A DNA stretch of 57,454 nt from an uncultured Ectothiorhodospiraceae bacterium. Lineage in GTDB: Bacteria > Pseudomonadota > Gammaproteobacteria > UBA6429 > Thiohalophilaceae. A program made the position numbers and the translations under genes. The notes under the pieces are model-generated. The model ran no database searches. It was given only the letters and a program-made list of their open reading frames with translations, and had not been told where the DNA came from. The stretch covers positions 1 through 57,454 of the forward strand of contig CAMYJG010000018.1 in assembly GCA_947258695.1 (NCBI GenBank). The letters run 5' to 3'. Shown here piece after piece: positions 37,221-47,998 of this stretch (position 1 is the first letter of the stretch; each line of letters begins with the position of its first letter).

Positions 37221-38084
37221 ATGACACCCGAACAATATTGCCAGGACAAAACAGCCAAAAGCGGTTCCAGCTTTTATTATAGTTTCTTGTTTTTACCCAA
37301 AACAAAACGTCTCGCTATCACAGCGCTCTATGCTTTTTGCCGCGAAGTAGATGATATTGCTGATTCTGAAATGGATAACAAAATTAAACTGGTTAAACTC
37401 GAATGGTGGCGCTCTGAAATTGAATCGTTATTTACCGGTAAAGCGAATCATCCAGTATCACATGCGCTCGAGCCTGCTATTAAAACCTTTGGCTTAAAGA
37501 AAGAGTACTTTTTAGAAATTATCGATGGCATGGAAATGGATCTTAACGAAGTACGCTTTGCGAACTTCGAAGAACTAAATCTGTATTGTTATCGTGTTGC
37601 CGGTGTAGTCGGTTTACTCTCAGCCACAATTTTTGGTTATAAAGATCCACAAACTCTCGAATATGCAAAAAAACTTGGGCTCGCGTTACAACTCACCAAT
37701 ATTATCCGCGATGTTCATGAAGACTCGTTACGTAATCGACTCTATTTACCGTTAGATGAGCTGGAAAAATTTGGTGTCACTGAGCAACAAATTTTTAACC
37801 GTGATAATTCAGATGAGTTTCATCAATTAATGTTGTTTCATGCAGAACGTGCCCATCAATGTTACCGTGATGCATATAAAACATTACCAAAACAAGACCG
37901 CTACGATCAGAAAACCGGTATTATTATGGCGGCTATTTATGAAAACACCTTAAATGAAATGGAAGATGACCAGCTGCAAGTATTAAAACACAAGGTCATG
38001 ATTCCTCCACTGAGAAAAATCATCATCGCTTTAAAAACACTGTTTAAAGAATGGTGGTTTTACCGGAAATATAAAACCGCATGA
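37221..38084 (+). CDS. hpnD: Presqualene diphosphate synthase HpnD
   Basis: HpnD condenses two farnesyl diphosphates to presqualene diphosphate. The 287-residue protein opens with the family signature KSGSSFYYSFLFLPKTKR, then has the aspartate-rich CREVDDIAD near residue 51 and LTNIIRDVHEDSLRNRLYLP. Its stop overlaps the start of hpnE by four bases, indicating translational coupling. Confidence 0.95.
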   Translation: MTPEQYCQDKTAKSGSSFYYSFLFLPKTKRLAITALYAFCREVDDIADSEMDNKIKLVKLEWWRSEIESLFTGKANHPVSHALEPAIKTFGLKKEYFLEIIDGMEMDLNEVRFANFEELNLYCYRVAGVVGLLSATIFGYKDPQTLEYAKKLGLALQLTNIIRDVHEDSLRNRLYLPLDELEKFGVTEQQIFNRDNSDEFHQLMLFHAERAHQCYRDAYKTLPKQDRYDQKTGIIMAAIYENTLNEMEDDQLQVLKHKVMIPPLRKIIIALKTLFKEWWFYRKYKTA

Positions 38085-39403
38085 ATAACGAACCTGTCGT
38101 TATTATCGGTGCAGGTTGGGCGGGTTTAGCCGCTGCCGTAAAACTCACCCAACAGGGTCATAAAGTAACTGTCCTTGAATCGGCAAAACAAGCCGGCGGC
38201 CGCGCCCGTTCTGTGAAGTTTGATGATATGACGGTTGATAATGGCCAACATATTTTAATTGGCGCTTACCACGAATGCCTAAACCTGATGCAAGTTGTTG
38301 GTGTTGATGTAAAGCAAAATTTGAAACGCCTGCCTTTGTTACTCACCGTTATAGACAAACAAGCCGACTTAATCTTACAAGCCCCTGCTCTACCAGCCCC
38401 ATTACATTTACTTTACGCCTTGGTCACTGCTAAAGGGCTTAAATTAAAAGATAAGTTTGCTGCGGTTAAATTTGGTTTAATTCTTAAAAAGCACAACTAC
38501 GAGTTTAAACAAGACACCTCGGTTGCTGAACTGTTTAAACTCACTGCTCAGACTGAAATATTGATCCGACAATTATGGGAACCACTGTGTCTTGCTACCA
38601 TGAACACCCCCATCGACTCAGCATCCGCCAATGTATTTATGAAAGTGTTTAAAGACGCCTTCACCAATAAAACTAAAGATGCCGATATGTTACTACCCAG
38701 AGTTGACTTGTCTCAGCTATTTCCAGATGCCGCCGTAGACTATATCGAAAAGCACGGCGGCAAAGTCCACTTAAAGGCCCGTGTGGAAAAATTAAATATT
38801 GAAAATAATAAACTTGTATCGGTTACAGCTAAAATTAATGATGCACTTGAAACAATTACAACATCAAAGGCCATTATTGCAACAGCACCACAGAACCTGA
38901 ACAAACTGATCACAACGAATACCGAGCTCGAAGCTATAAAAAAACAAGTTGCACAATACCAGTACGAACCCATCGTTACTGTCTATTTACACTATGCAGA
39001 TGATGTACAACTTACTTTGCCTATGACCGGCATGAGCAGCACGTTAAGCCAATGGGTATTTGATCGCGATTTACTCTGCCAGCAAGCAGGCCTGGTCAGC
39101 GTGGTAATTAGTAGCAGCGGTCAACATATGACACTTGATGATGATACACTGGCGCAAACGGTACACGATGAAATATCAACACTCTTTTCAAATAAAGCTG
39201 AATTACTAAAAAGCTTTGTTATTCGTGAAAAAAGAGCTACGTTTGCTTGCACTAAAAACATCAACGCTGTTCGGCCAAAAAGTGAAACTAACATACGAGG
39301 ACTAACCCTCGCAGGCGACTATACTGATACACACTACCCGGCCACCTTAGAAGGTGCTGTGCGCAGTGGATTAAATGCCGCCAACTTAACAATAAAACAT
39401 TAA
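38081..39403 (+). CDS. hpnE: Hydroxysqualene dehydroxylase HpnE
   Basis: HpnE is the FAD enzyme that reduces hydroxysqualene to squalene. The N-terminal dinucleotide motif VIIGAGWAGLAAAVKLTQQG is followed by ESAKQAGGRARSVKF and VDNGQHILIGAY. The C-terminal LAGDYTDTHYPATLEGAVRSG is the usual FAD-contacting end. Length 440 is normal. It starts inside the hpnD stop and lies 14 bp before yciK. Confidence 0.95.
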   Translation: MNNEPVVIIGAGWAGLAAAVKLTQQGHKVTVLESAKQAGGRARSVKFDDMTVDNGQHILIGAYHECLNLMQVVGVDVKQNLKRLPLLLTVIDKQADLILQAPALPAPLHLLYALVTAKGLKLKDKFAAVKFGLILKKHNYEFKQDTSVAELFKLTAQTEILIRQLWEPLCLATMNTPIDSASANVFMKVFKDAFTNKTKDADMLLPRVDLSQLFPDAAVDYIEKHGGKVHLKARVEKLNIENNKLVSVTAKINDALETITTSKAIIATAPQNLNKLITTNTELEAIKKQVAQYQYEPIVTVYLHYADDVQLTLPMTGMSSTLSQWVFDRDLLCQQAGLVSVVISSSGQHMTLDDDTLAQTVHDEISTLFSNKAELLKSFVIREKRATFACTKNINAVRPKSETNIRGLTLAGDYTDTHYPATLEGAVRSGLNAANLTIKH

Positions 39404-39417
39404 AGATAGAACAAATA

Positions 39418-40197
39418 ATGATGAATGAAATAATCCAACTCCCTGCAGACTTTAAAGCCAAAGAAAACTGCCTTAAAGACAAAGTCATCCTGGTAACCGG
39501 TACCGGTGATGGTATTGGAAAGTGTGCCGCTAAAACCTACGCCAGTTATGGTGCAACGGTTATCCTGCTAAGTAAAACAGAGAAAAAAATTATCGATGTC
39601 TATGATGAAATTGTTGAAGCCGGTCATCCACAACCGGCCATCATTACCATGAACCTCGAAAAAGCTAGCGCCGATGACTACGCCGGTCTAGCACAGACTA
39701 TCGAAAATGAATTTGGTCAACTGGATGGATTATTACACAATGTCGCGATGTTTGAAGGTTTAAGCCCAATAGCACAGTTTGATCCAGAAATATGGGAACG
39801 CACTGTAAAGATTAACCTGCACGCCCCTTTCTTATTAACGCAAGCTATGTTGCCGTTACTTAACAAAGCAAAAGATGCCTCGCTTATCTTTACCAGCTCA
39901 GGTGTCGCTCACAAAGGCCGTGCTTACTGGGGTGCCTATGGTGTAACCAAAGCTGCCGGTGATAACTTAATGGGTATCCTTGCCGATGAGTTAGAAGTCG
40001 AAACAAATATTAGAGTGAATAGTATTGACCCTGGTCGAGTTAGAACCCGCATGCGAGCACTGGCCTACCCCGGCGAAGACCCAATGACCGTGCCAGCACC
40101 GGAAGAAATTATGGATAGTTATGTGTATTTAATGAGTAAAGACAGTAAAGATGTGAATGGAAAAATACTATCATGCAAAATCAATAAAAATAAATAA
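39418..40197 (+). CDS. yciK: YciK-family short-chain dehydrogenase
   Basis: The protein is a classical SDR (259 aa) with the cofactor motif VTGTGDGIGKCAA near residue 26, LHNVAMFEG in place of NNAG, and the catalytic segment TSSGVAHKGRAYWGAYGVTKAA (Ser/Tyr/Lys). It matches the YciK group. In Pseudomonas a yciK gene follows mupP directly; here rmuC and the hpn genes lie between. The physiological substrate of YciK is unknown. A second ATG follows immediately, so the start could be one codon later. Confidence 0.88.
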   Translation: MMNEIIQLPADFKAKENCLKDKVILVTGTGDGIGKCAAKTYASYGATVILLSKTEKKIIDVYDEIVEAGHPQPAIITMNLEKASADDYAGLAQTIENEFGQLDGLLHNVAMFEGLSPIAQFDPEIWERTVKINLHAPFLLTQAMLPLLNKAKDASLIFTSSGVAHKGRAYWGAYGVTKAAGDNLMGILADELEVETNIRVNSIDPGRVRTRMRALAYPGEDPMTVPAPEEIMDSYVYLMSKDSKDVNGKILSCKINKNK

Positions 40198-40233
40198 TCA
40201 CAAAAACTTTATAAACAGTTTTAAACTAGTTTC

Positions 40234-40659
40234 CTATAAACATCTAAGTGTACCAGATTGATATTTCATATTTTTAGCATTAATGCCAAACGCAATCATA
40301 GATGCAGATATGAACTCACCGCTAACTTTTGTTTCATTTACTTCTAACTTACAATCCCATATAGCGACAATATTTTTATTTGCATCTTCATGCTTTGATA
40401 ATAAACAGGAAGACTTAATCGTATTTTTTGCGGTTGAATTATAAGAAGTTGATAAAATTGTAGATAAGTGTTCTCCAAGTGTGATTTTTGAATTTTTTCT
40501 AGTAACCGATATCACATTACACAACGGCTCTTTACTTAAATCTAAATTCTGAATACTAAATAAGATATCGTAGAATATTTCACCATTCGGAATAAATTTA
40601 TCACTAGCAATACTAGTACAGCTAAATAAAAAAGGTAATATTATGATTATTATTTTCAT
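40234..40659 (-). CDS. Exported cysteine-rich small protein, candidate immunity protein
   Basis: The 141-residue product has a hydrophobic signal (MKIIIIILPFLFSCTSIAS) that could be cut at the lipobox-like LFSC or after IAS, so it should be periplasmic or lipid-anchored. The mature part has four cysteines, able to form disulphides. Its ATG overlaps the stop of the upstream gene (ATGA), so translation is coupled. Base composition is about 30-35% GC, well below the neighbours. I do not recognise the family; the immunity role is inferred from layout. Confidence 0.55.
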   Translation of the reverse strand: MKIIIIILPFLFSCTSIASDKFIPNGEIFYDILFSIQNLDLSKEPLCNVISVTRKNSKITLGEHLSTILSTSYNSTAKNTIKSSCLLSKHEDANKNIVAIWDCKLEVNETKVSGEFISASMIAFGINAKNMKYQSGTLRCL

Positions 40660-41162
40660 ATAAATTTTCCGTAGTAGAACTCTACACTTGAACCAGGGCT
40701 ATTATATGCATTAGTGAATTTAGTTTTAAATGTAGCTAATAAATCTGATACTACTTTATTATTTGTATTACTATAGTTCCACACCTTACCTTGGGTAAAC
40801 ACTCCAATATGTTTTCTCGGGTGATTCCCCATAGTTAGTTTATTACCAACAGTATTTATATTTGAATCAAGTGTTACAAATATTAGGCACTCAGTCATCG
40901 CAGCAGGTTTATTAGCTAAAAGACCTACTTCAGGAGAACGCTTAAATAAATCATCCACTCGGATAGTAGCACCTTTAGCAGCTTGTTGTTTGTCAGCCCA
41001 AGTAAAATTTTTACATGTGGGCCCAGCAAATTCATACCCCATAATATGAGATACGTAATGTGCACAATGATTTTGAGAGCTATTTTTACCGATACTAAAT
41101 GGACATAAAGCATCAATTTTTTTATTTAGACTACGACCAATATCCGTAGGTACTTTCGACAT
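40656..41162 (-). CDS. Putative NlpC/P60- or papain-like cysteine hydrolase, candidate toxic effector
   Basis: The 168-residue protein has no signal peptide. The segment NHCAHYVSHIMGY (Cys33) and, about 85 residues later, KHIGVF (His118) followed by VWNYSN have the order and spacing of the Cys-His(-Asn) triad of NlpC/P60-like amidases. AAGGAG lies eight bases before the ATG. The following gene overlaps by four bases and encodes an exported protein, an arrangement typical of secreted amidase effectors and immunity proteins. No secretion system is in the window. The active-site reading is inference; the family is not confirmed. Confidence 0.5.
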   Translation of the reverse strand: MSKVPTDIGRSLNKKIDALCPFSIGKNSSQNHCAHYVSHIMGYEFAGPTCKNFTWADKQQAAKGATIRVDDLFKRSPEVGLLANKPAAMTECLIFVTLDSNINTVGNKLTMGNHPRKHIGVFTQGKVWNYSNTNNKVVSDLLATFKTKFTNAYNSPGSSVEFYYGKFI

Positions 41163-41244
41163 ATGTTCACTCCTTAAACAATTGATTCAAAACTTTATAT
41201 CATAAAATCAGTTTTTTATTCAACGTAACATGTAAAATAATAAC

Positions 41245-41613
41245 TCAATCTTCACTATTCATCATCGATTTTAAATCCGCAAATGGGTTCTGTGTTGCAG
41301 ATTTACCTTTTGACTCTGAACCACCACTGTTCCCCATATGTGCTTCTAACTGGCGTTGATGCTCATTATCATGACAATAAATACAAAGTAGTTCCCAATT
41401 GCTGCCATCGGCTGGGTTGTTATCATGATCGTGATCACGGTGATGTACGGTAAGTTCACTAAGGTTGGTATGATCAAATTCGCGACTACAGCGACCACAG
41501 ACATGCGGGTACATTTTTAGTGCTTGCTCACGATAGCCTTTCGCTCGCTCATCCATATCGCGTCTTGCAGCGGCAATAACTTTATCAAGTTTTTCTGTAT
41601 CAATTTTCGCCAT
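41245..41613 (-). CDS. yajD: YajD-type HNH nuclease
   Basis: The 122-residue protein contains an HNH domain with zinc-binding cysteine pairs CGRC (39-42) and CIYC (77-80), the HNH core LTVHHRDHDHDNNPADGSNW and a trailing HDNEHQRQ. It follows the YajD family layout, including the N-terminal helical RRDMDERAKGYREQAL. An AAGGAG ribosome site precedes the ATG. It is the last gene of a co-directional cluster of small genes. Confidence 0.88.
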   Translation of the reverse strand: MAKIDTEKLDKVIAAARRDMDERAKGYREQALKMYPHVCGRCSREFDHTNLSELTVHHRDHDHDNNPADGSNWELLCIYCHDNEHQRQLEAHMGNSGGSESKGKSATQNPFADLKSMMNSED

Positions 41614-41640
41614 TTCAATCTCCTTTTACTCAGTATAGCG

Positions 41641-42081
41641 CTAAATTGTTTCAAACCAAATACGGCTAAATTCTAGTGATACCGCTTTATCTGCCTCAAA
41701 CCAGACATAGGCATTTTGTTCAAACTGAAACGCAAGTTGTTCTGCTTGTTCTTTACTTAGTCCGATAATAAAAAAACTCTCTTCGGCAGGCCAATTATTA
41801 TCAGTTCCCTGTCCTAAAGCATTTAAAACAGAGTAATTGTTTTGTAGTTCGCTTAGTAATTGTTTGTTTCTATTATTATTTTCTTCACTATCTAGAACCT
41901 GGCTTCTGGGATTCCAGGCCGTTAAAATAGCCGCCGTTTGTTCTTTTTCTAGTAGCTTTTTCACTGCTGCAGGTATAGCTTCACCGATTCTGCAGTCATA
42001 TTTTACTTTGCCGATAAATACCGAGTACGTGGTATCTAAATAACTCGCTTCGAGTTCGGTCTTATTCATCAGTTCCACCAC
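41641..42081 (-). CDS. DUF3293-family protein
   Basis: This small soluble protein (142-146 aa) has the features I associate with DUF3293: an N-terminal YLDTTYSVF, the central TAWNPRSQ, NRNKQLLSEL, and a C-terminal ENAYVWFE. The start may be the ATG at 42081 or the one at 42069, which overlaps the upstream stop as TGATG and suggests coupling. Function unknown; it is sandwiched between two nuclease genes. Confidence 0.75.
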   Translation of the reverse strand: MVELMNKTELEASYLDTTYSVFIGKVKYDCRIGEAIPAAVKKLLEKEQTAAILTAWNPRSQVLDSEENNNRNKQLLSELQNNYSVLNALGQGTDNNWPAEESFFIIGLSKEQAEQLAFQFEQNAYVWFEADKAVSLEFSRIWFETI

Positions 42082-42401
42082 ACAGCAAAACCACGTTTTC
42101 TCAGGTGTTCACCGAGAAGCTCTTCTTTATATTCCGCTTCTTTGCGTGTTGCGATGGGGTTATATTGCTCAAATAATTTATAACGGAGTCGAAGACCGTA
42201 TTTCTTGGCGTAGCGATTGGCCTTGATACCGGCTTTGTGTTGATCGAAGCGATCATCCGGGGATTTAGCGGTTTGCCCTACGTAAACACAGGGATAGTCT
42301 TCTATATAATCAGGGTTGGCTTCTCGAAATTTTTTAACAGAAAGAACGTCTTTGTCTAAATCAATCACATACAAACTGTAAACTGTTTTCTTTCGTTTCA
42401 T
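42069..42401 (-). CDS. GIY-YIG domain nuclease
   Basis: The 110-residue protein is a single GIY-YIG domain: the first strand YSLYVIDL (Tyr11), the YVGQT strand (Tyr40), the catalytic DDRFDQH (Arg51, His55) and the metal-binding glutamate in RKEAEYKEELL. The family cuts DNA, but substrates of such small stand-alone members are unknown. It lies between DUF3293 and a DnaT-like gene with gaps of a few bases. Confidence 0.85.
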   Translation of the reverse strand: MKRKKTVYSLYVIDLDKDVLSVKKFREANPDYIEDYPCVYVGQTAKSPDDRFDQHKAGIKANRYAKKYGLRLRYKLFEQYNPIATRKEAEYKEELLGEHLRKRGFAVWWN

Positions 42402-42406
42402 CTACT

Positions 42407-42628
42407 TTAAGAATCAGAAGCACTCACATTCTTATGGGCTTTAATACAAAATATAATAAAGAATGAATTCCAGTTATCGTAGCCACTTAAATCATCAATA
42501 TTATTGAGATCGGTTTCATTATGTAAATAATCAACCGTTTTTTGTATATGTTCATCATCGATGCCATTTAACTTAATGACATCAATGCTAGCTTGCGATG
42601 GCGTCCAGTCTTTTAATAATTTAGACAT
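42407..42628 (-). CDS. Small protein with DnaT-like DNA-binding domain
   Basis: The 73-residue product matches the pattern of the DnaT C-terminal domain: a leading DWTPS, then NGIDDEHI, a YLHNE helix, and NWNSFFIIF where the DnaT family has a W-x-S/N-x-F core. DnaT binds single-stranded DNA during primosome loading. This short protein may bind nucleic acid next to the nuclease genes; that is inference. Confidence 0.55.
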   Translation of the reverse strand: MSKLLKDWTPSQASIDVIKLNGIDDEHIQKTVDYLHNETDLNNIDDLSGYDNWNSFFIIFCIKAHKNVSASDS

Positions 42629-42640
42629 AAGCAGTTATAA

Positions 42641-43360
42641 TTATATATCCACGTTATGGTAAACATTCTGCACGTCATCATTATCATTTAGCATATCAAT
42701 GAACTTTTCAAACATTTCCTTATCATCCTCAGGAATACTCATGGTCGTTTGCGGAATAAAAGTAATCGCATCTACTTCGAACTCAATATCATCACCCAGT
42801 AACGCGGTTAATGCATTACGGGTTTTGCTGTACTCGGTATGCGGGGATAAAACAGTGATCATGCCGTCTTCTGATTCAACATCTGTTACATCAACATCGG
42901 CTTCTAACATCGCTTCGAGCACCTGATCCTCATCATCACCTTTAAATACGAACACAGAACAATGATCAAACATATGTGACACAGTACCCTGGGTACCAAT
43001 TTTCGCCTTGCACTTGGTAAAACATAAACGAACATCATTAAAGGTTCGGGTATTATTATCGGTTAAGCAATCAACAATGACGTTACCACCACCTGGGGTA
43101 AAACCTTCATAGCGTGCGGGTACAAAGTCTTCTCCGCCACCACCTTCTGCTTTTTTAATCGCTTTATCGATGACATGAGCAGGCACCTGGTCTTTTTTAG
43201 CGTTATCAATGATACGACGCAAAGACAAGTTACCGTTTGGATCGGTGCCGCCATTTTTTGCGATCACATAAATTTCACGACCATACTTAGAATAGACTTT
43301 TGCCTTGGCGTCTGACGTCTTGGCCATTGACTCTTTACGGTTTTGGTATGCTCTTCCCAT
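42641..43360 (-). CDS. yeeN: YebC/PmpR-family protein, YeeN type
   Basis: The YebC/PmpR family comprises transcription regulators or translation factors. The 239-residue protein has the [12 protein letters not shown] start and [15 protein letters not shown] typical of the YeeN subgroup, [36 protein letters not shown], and a C-terminal [12 protein letters not shown]. It lies 24 bp downstream of icd and heads the cluster of small nuclease genes. Confidence 0.92.
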   Translation of the reverse strand: MGRAYQNRKESMAKTSDAKAKVYSKYGREIYVIAKNGGTDPNGNLSLRRIIDNAKKDQVPAHVIDKAIKKAEGGGGEDFVPARYEGFTPGGGNVIVDCLTDNNTRTFNDVRLCFTKCKAKIGTQGTVSHMFDHCSVFVFKGDDEDQVLEAMLEADVDVTDVESEDGMITVLSPHTEYSKTRNALTALLGDDIEFEVDAITFIPQTTMSIPEDDKEMFEKFIDMLNDNDDVQNVYHNVDI

Positions 43361-43384
43361 GATGACTCTCTATTTGATACTGGT

Positions 43385-45622
<2,238 letters not shown>

Positions 45623-45705
45623 CTAATATTGGGTGATTGCGGGCCCTTCCCGCAAAGCCAATATTATATTTCAGAATGGCATCTGGTTCACGTATTAAGA
45701 CGTGC

Positions 45706-46017
45706 TTATTCTCTTTTAGCAGAAACTGGAGCGCCTTCTTGTTTATTTACTTTTAGCTTGCGATCGAGGATAAAACAGGCAAACGGAATAACTGACGCGA
45801 GAAGGACGACGAACCAAAACATCACAGACCAGTTTTGCTGGTGACTGACAGTGAGTGATACCAGAAAATAGGCTAACCACAGGACCCCATGAGTCATCCC
45901 CATTATCCATATACTATCAACAACGCCAAAGTGGTACTTGGCAGGCATGGCAATCAGTAATAAACCAATCAACGACAAGCCTTCAATCAGGCTCAATTTT
46001 CTAAAAAATGATAACAT
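45706..46017 (-). CDS. DUF3817 integral membrane protein
   Basis: The 103-residue protein has three membrane helices and the DUF3817 motif pattern: LSLIEGLSLIGLLLIAMPAKY, a MGMTHGVLWLAYF helix, and a final helix near ASVIPFACFILDRKL. Function unknown. It is monocistronic, upstream of and divergent from the GDSL gene. Confidence 0.85.
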   Translation of the reverse strand: MLSFFRKLSLIEGLSLIGLLLIAMPAKYHFGVVDSIWIMGMTHGVLWLAYFLVSLTVSHQQNWSVMFWFVVLLASVIPFACFILDRKLKVNKQEGAPVSAKRE

Positions 46018-46160
46018 ACAACCTCATCTTGAGTTACTTGGACTCAGGACAGTATAGTGGAAAAGCACAATGCAGAATTAAACAGATTGTATATTTATGT
46101 TACTAATTTCACGGTACGTAAAAATATGTCGATTCATGCACAGAGAACAGCGAAACAAGG

Positions 46161-46188
46161 TTAAGTGACAAATATTACGTACTATAAT
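46161..46188 (+). promoter_or_regulatory. Sigma-70 promoter of the GDSL hydrolase gene
   Basis: TTAAGT (46161-46166), a 16-bp spacer and a perfect -10 box TATAAT (46183-46188) lie about 50 bp before the ATG. Confidence 0.55.
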
Positions 46189-46240
46189 AAGCTGTAACTG
46201 AACATATTTTAAATAGACTTATATTATGGAGGATATATCT

Positions 46241-47173
46241 ATGCAAAATACCATCTTAGCAAAACTATTGCTCTTACCTTTACTACTTTGCCTGTCACTA
46301 TTAGCCCATGCCGATAATGATTATAGTAATATTTATATTTTTGGTGATAGCTTATCGGATACTGGGAATCTCGCAGCGGTATATGGGGATTTACCACCAC
46401 CCTACTATCAAAATAGAATTACTAATGGTCCAGTCGCCGTTGATACTTTGACAGCTAAACTGGAGCAGACTGCCCTGGCTTCGTTATTAGGCGGCAATAA
46501 TTATTCTGTCGCCGGTGCTAAAGCATCCGGTGTTGAACAACAGGATCTTCAAACACAATTATATTTTTTTAATGAACGGAACAATTACATCGCACCAGCT
46601 GATGCACTATATATAATATTTTTAGGTGGCAATGATATTCGTTCAGCCAGCTACCAGCCTAACCCAGTTATAGCAGAATCTATCATTGAAACAGCAATAG
46701 CAAAAATCCAATACTCGATTAAAAACCTATACCAAAATGGTGCACGATCATTTTATGTGATTAATGCGCCGAATATAGGGCTAATACCTGAGACACGTTT
46801 AAATGCAGAAGCATTAAATAATCCGGCGTTAATTACTCAAGCAGAAGAATTCACAAAAAAATATAATTTAAAGCTACGTCAACTTGTAGAAAGTTTAGAA
46901 GAAAAGTTTGATATGGATATTGAAGAATTTAACCTTTTCAAACTTTTTAATAAAATTGTTCGTAAAGCGAAAAAATATGGATTTACAAACAGTACTGATG
47001 CTTGCTTTAGTTCAGTCACTTATTTACCTAGGGCTGATTGTGATTTTGAACAATTTATTTTCTTTGATGAAATACATCCCTCTGCCCGAGTTCATAAACT
47101 CTTTGCAGAAGCATTTTATAAAAAATTAGCTGAAGAAGATGGTGACAATGACAACGAAAATGATGATGACTAG
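46241..47173 (+). CDS. Exported SGNH/GDSL-family esterase
   Basis: The start is the ATG at 46241, eight bases after a GGAGG site; an in-frame ATG at 46226 lies before that site. A signal peptide ends near LLAHA. The GDSL block is FGDSLSDTGNLA, with the catalytic Ser. Block III GGNDI and block V DEIHPSARVH (Asp and His of the triad) complete the active site. Such secreted lipases/esterases hydrolyse lipids or acylated polymers. The C-terminus ends in a very acidic tail. Substrate is unknown. Confidence 0.9.
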   Translation: MQNTILAKLLLLPLLLCLSLLAHADNDYSNIYIFGDSLSDTGNLAAVYGDLPPPYYQNRITNGPVAVDTLTAKLEQTALASLLGGNNYSVAGAKASGVEQQDLQTQLYFFNERNNYIAPADALYIIFLGGNDIRSASYQPNPVIAESIIETAIAKIQYSIKNLYQNGARSFYVINAPNIGLIPETRLNAEALNNPALITQAEEFTKKYNLKLRQLVESLEEKFDMDIEEFNLFKLFNKIVRKAKKYGFTNSTDACFSSVTYLPRADCDFEQFIFFDEIHPSARVHKLFAEAFYKKLAEEDGDNDNENDDD

Positions 47174-47184
47174 TTAAATATAAA

Positions 47185-47214
47185 ATGTACCGGGCAATTC
47201 TTTGTCGGGTACAT
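47185..47214. terminator. Bidirectional terminator-like hairpin
   Basis: A hairpin with outer ATGTACC/GGTACAT arms and a further part-paired inner stem lies between the convergent GDSL and Mrr-like genes. The minus-strand side is followed by a T-rich ATTTTATATTT. It probably stops transcription from both sides. Confidence 0.65.
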
Positions 47215-47218
47215 TAAC

Positions 47219-47881
47219 TTAACTTGATATGACACCCCGACAACTCGGGAATTTAGAACAGCCCCAAAAAGTATTACCTGCATTTCTGCCTTTCTTGGCT
47301 GTTCTTTTAATCATTTTTTGACTACAGATTGGGCAAAGGGGTTCTAACTCAGGCATTTCTTGTTGCTCAGATTCAGCGGCTTCATTTGAAAGCTGTTCTT
47401 TATCATCTTCATCAGTTTCAGCTGGCAAGGCTTCTATCATTTGAGTTAAATCAATACCGTTTATGAGCATTAGTGATTTACCTAAGGAAAAGTCAAGCGC
47501 TTCAGCGGTAAACTCACCCGAAGTTATAACAATGCCATGTTTAACGGCTTCCATTTCCATCGCAACATAAAACTCACCTAACCAATGTTGGTGTTGCACA
47601 TAGGTTGACTCATTATTGCGTTGTAAAATGAGATCAACACCATCGAATGCCCCATCACGTTTATCCGCAACAGAATAACCACGCTGTATGAATAGCCTAT
47701 GAACCAGCTTTTCAAATTCTTGCTCATTTAAATCTTGTAGCGATGCTGTTGCTGTTTGAAGAGAAACTTGTTTAAAAAATTTTTCTTTCTTAAGCTCAGG
47801 CTCGTCACTCCCTTTCAACCACGGTAACCTGGAAACCGTGCTTATCATTTTTTCAAACAGTGATTTTTTCTTTTTTGACAT
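47219..47881 (-). CDS. Mrr-like PD-(D/E)xK protein with C-terminal zinc ribbon
   Basis: Residues 48-155 match the Mrr catalytic domain: LNEQEFEKLVHRLFIQRGYSV, FDGVDLIL (Asp83) and HGIVITSGEFTAEA. Where active Mrr proteins have QxK (usually QCK), this protein has Gln96-His-Gln98, so the catalytic lysine is missing. Residues 183-214 form a topoisomerase-type C4 zinc ribbon (CPIC ... CSKFPSC). The N-terminus is lysine-rich. It may bind rather than cut DNA. It is convergent with the GDSL gene. Confidence 0.82.
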   Translation of the reverse strand: MSKKKKSLFEKMISTVSRLPWLKGSDEPELKKEKFFKQVSLQTATASLQDLNEQEFEKLVHRLFIQRGYSVADKRDGAFDGVDLILQRNNESTYVQHQHWLGEFYVAMEMEAVKHGIVITSGEFTAEALDFSLGKSLMLINGIDLTQMIEALPAETDEDDKEQLSNEAAESEQQEMPELEPLCPICSQKMIKRTAKKGRNAGNTFWGCSKFPSCRGVISS

Positions 47882-47998
47882 TATTGTTTTTATAACTGTG
47901 CAAATATGAGGTTATTATGATCTGAGTATAATGTATCTACAACCAGAATTTGACTAAATTATCTGAATCAAATCAAATATATATTAAATTTCTAATAT

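Noticed and set aside
40203-40224. AAAACT/AGTTTT hairpin after yciK as a terminator
   Set aside because: The stem is short and AT-only, with no proper T-run.
45629-45844. Plus-strand frame of 71 codons between icd and DUF3817
   Set aside because: It overlaps the DUF3817 gene on the other strand and has no ribosome site.
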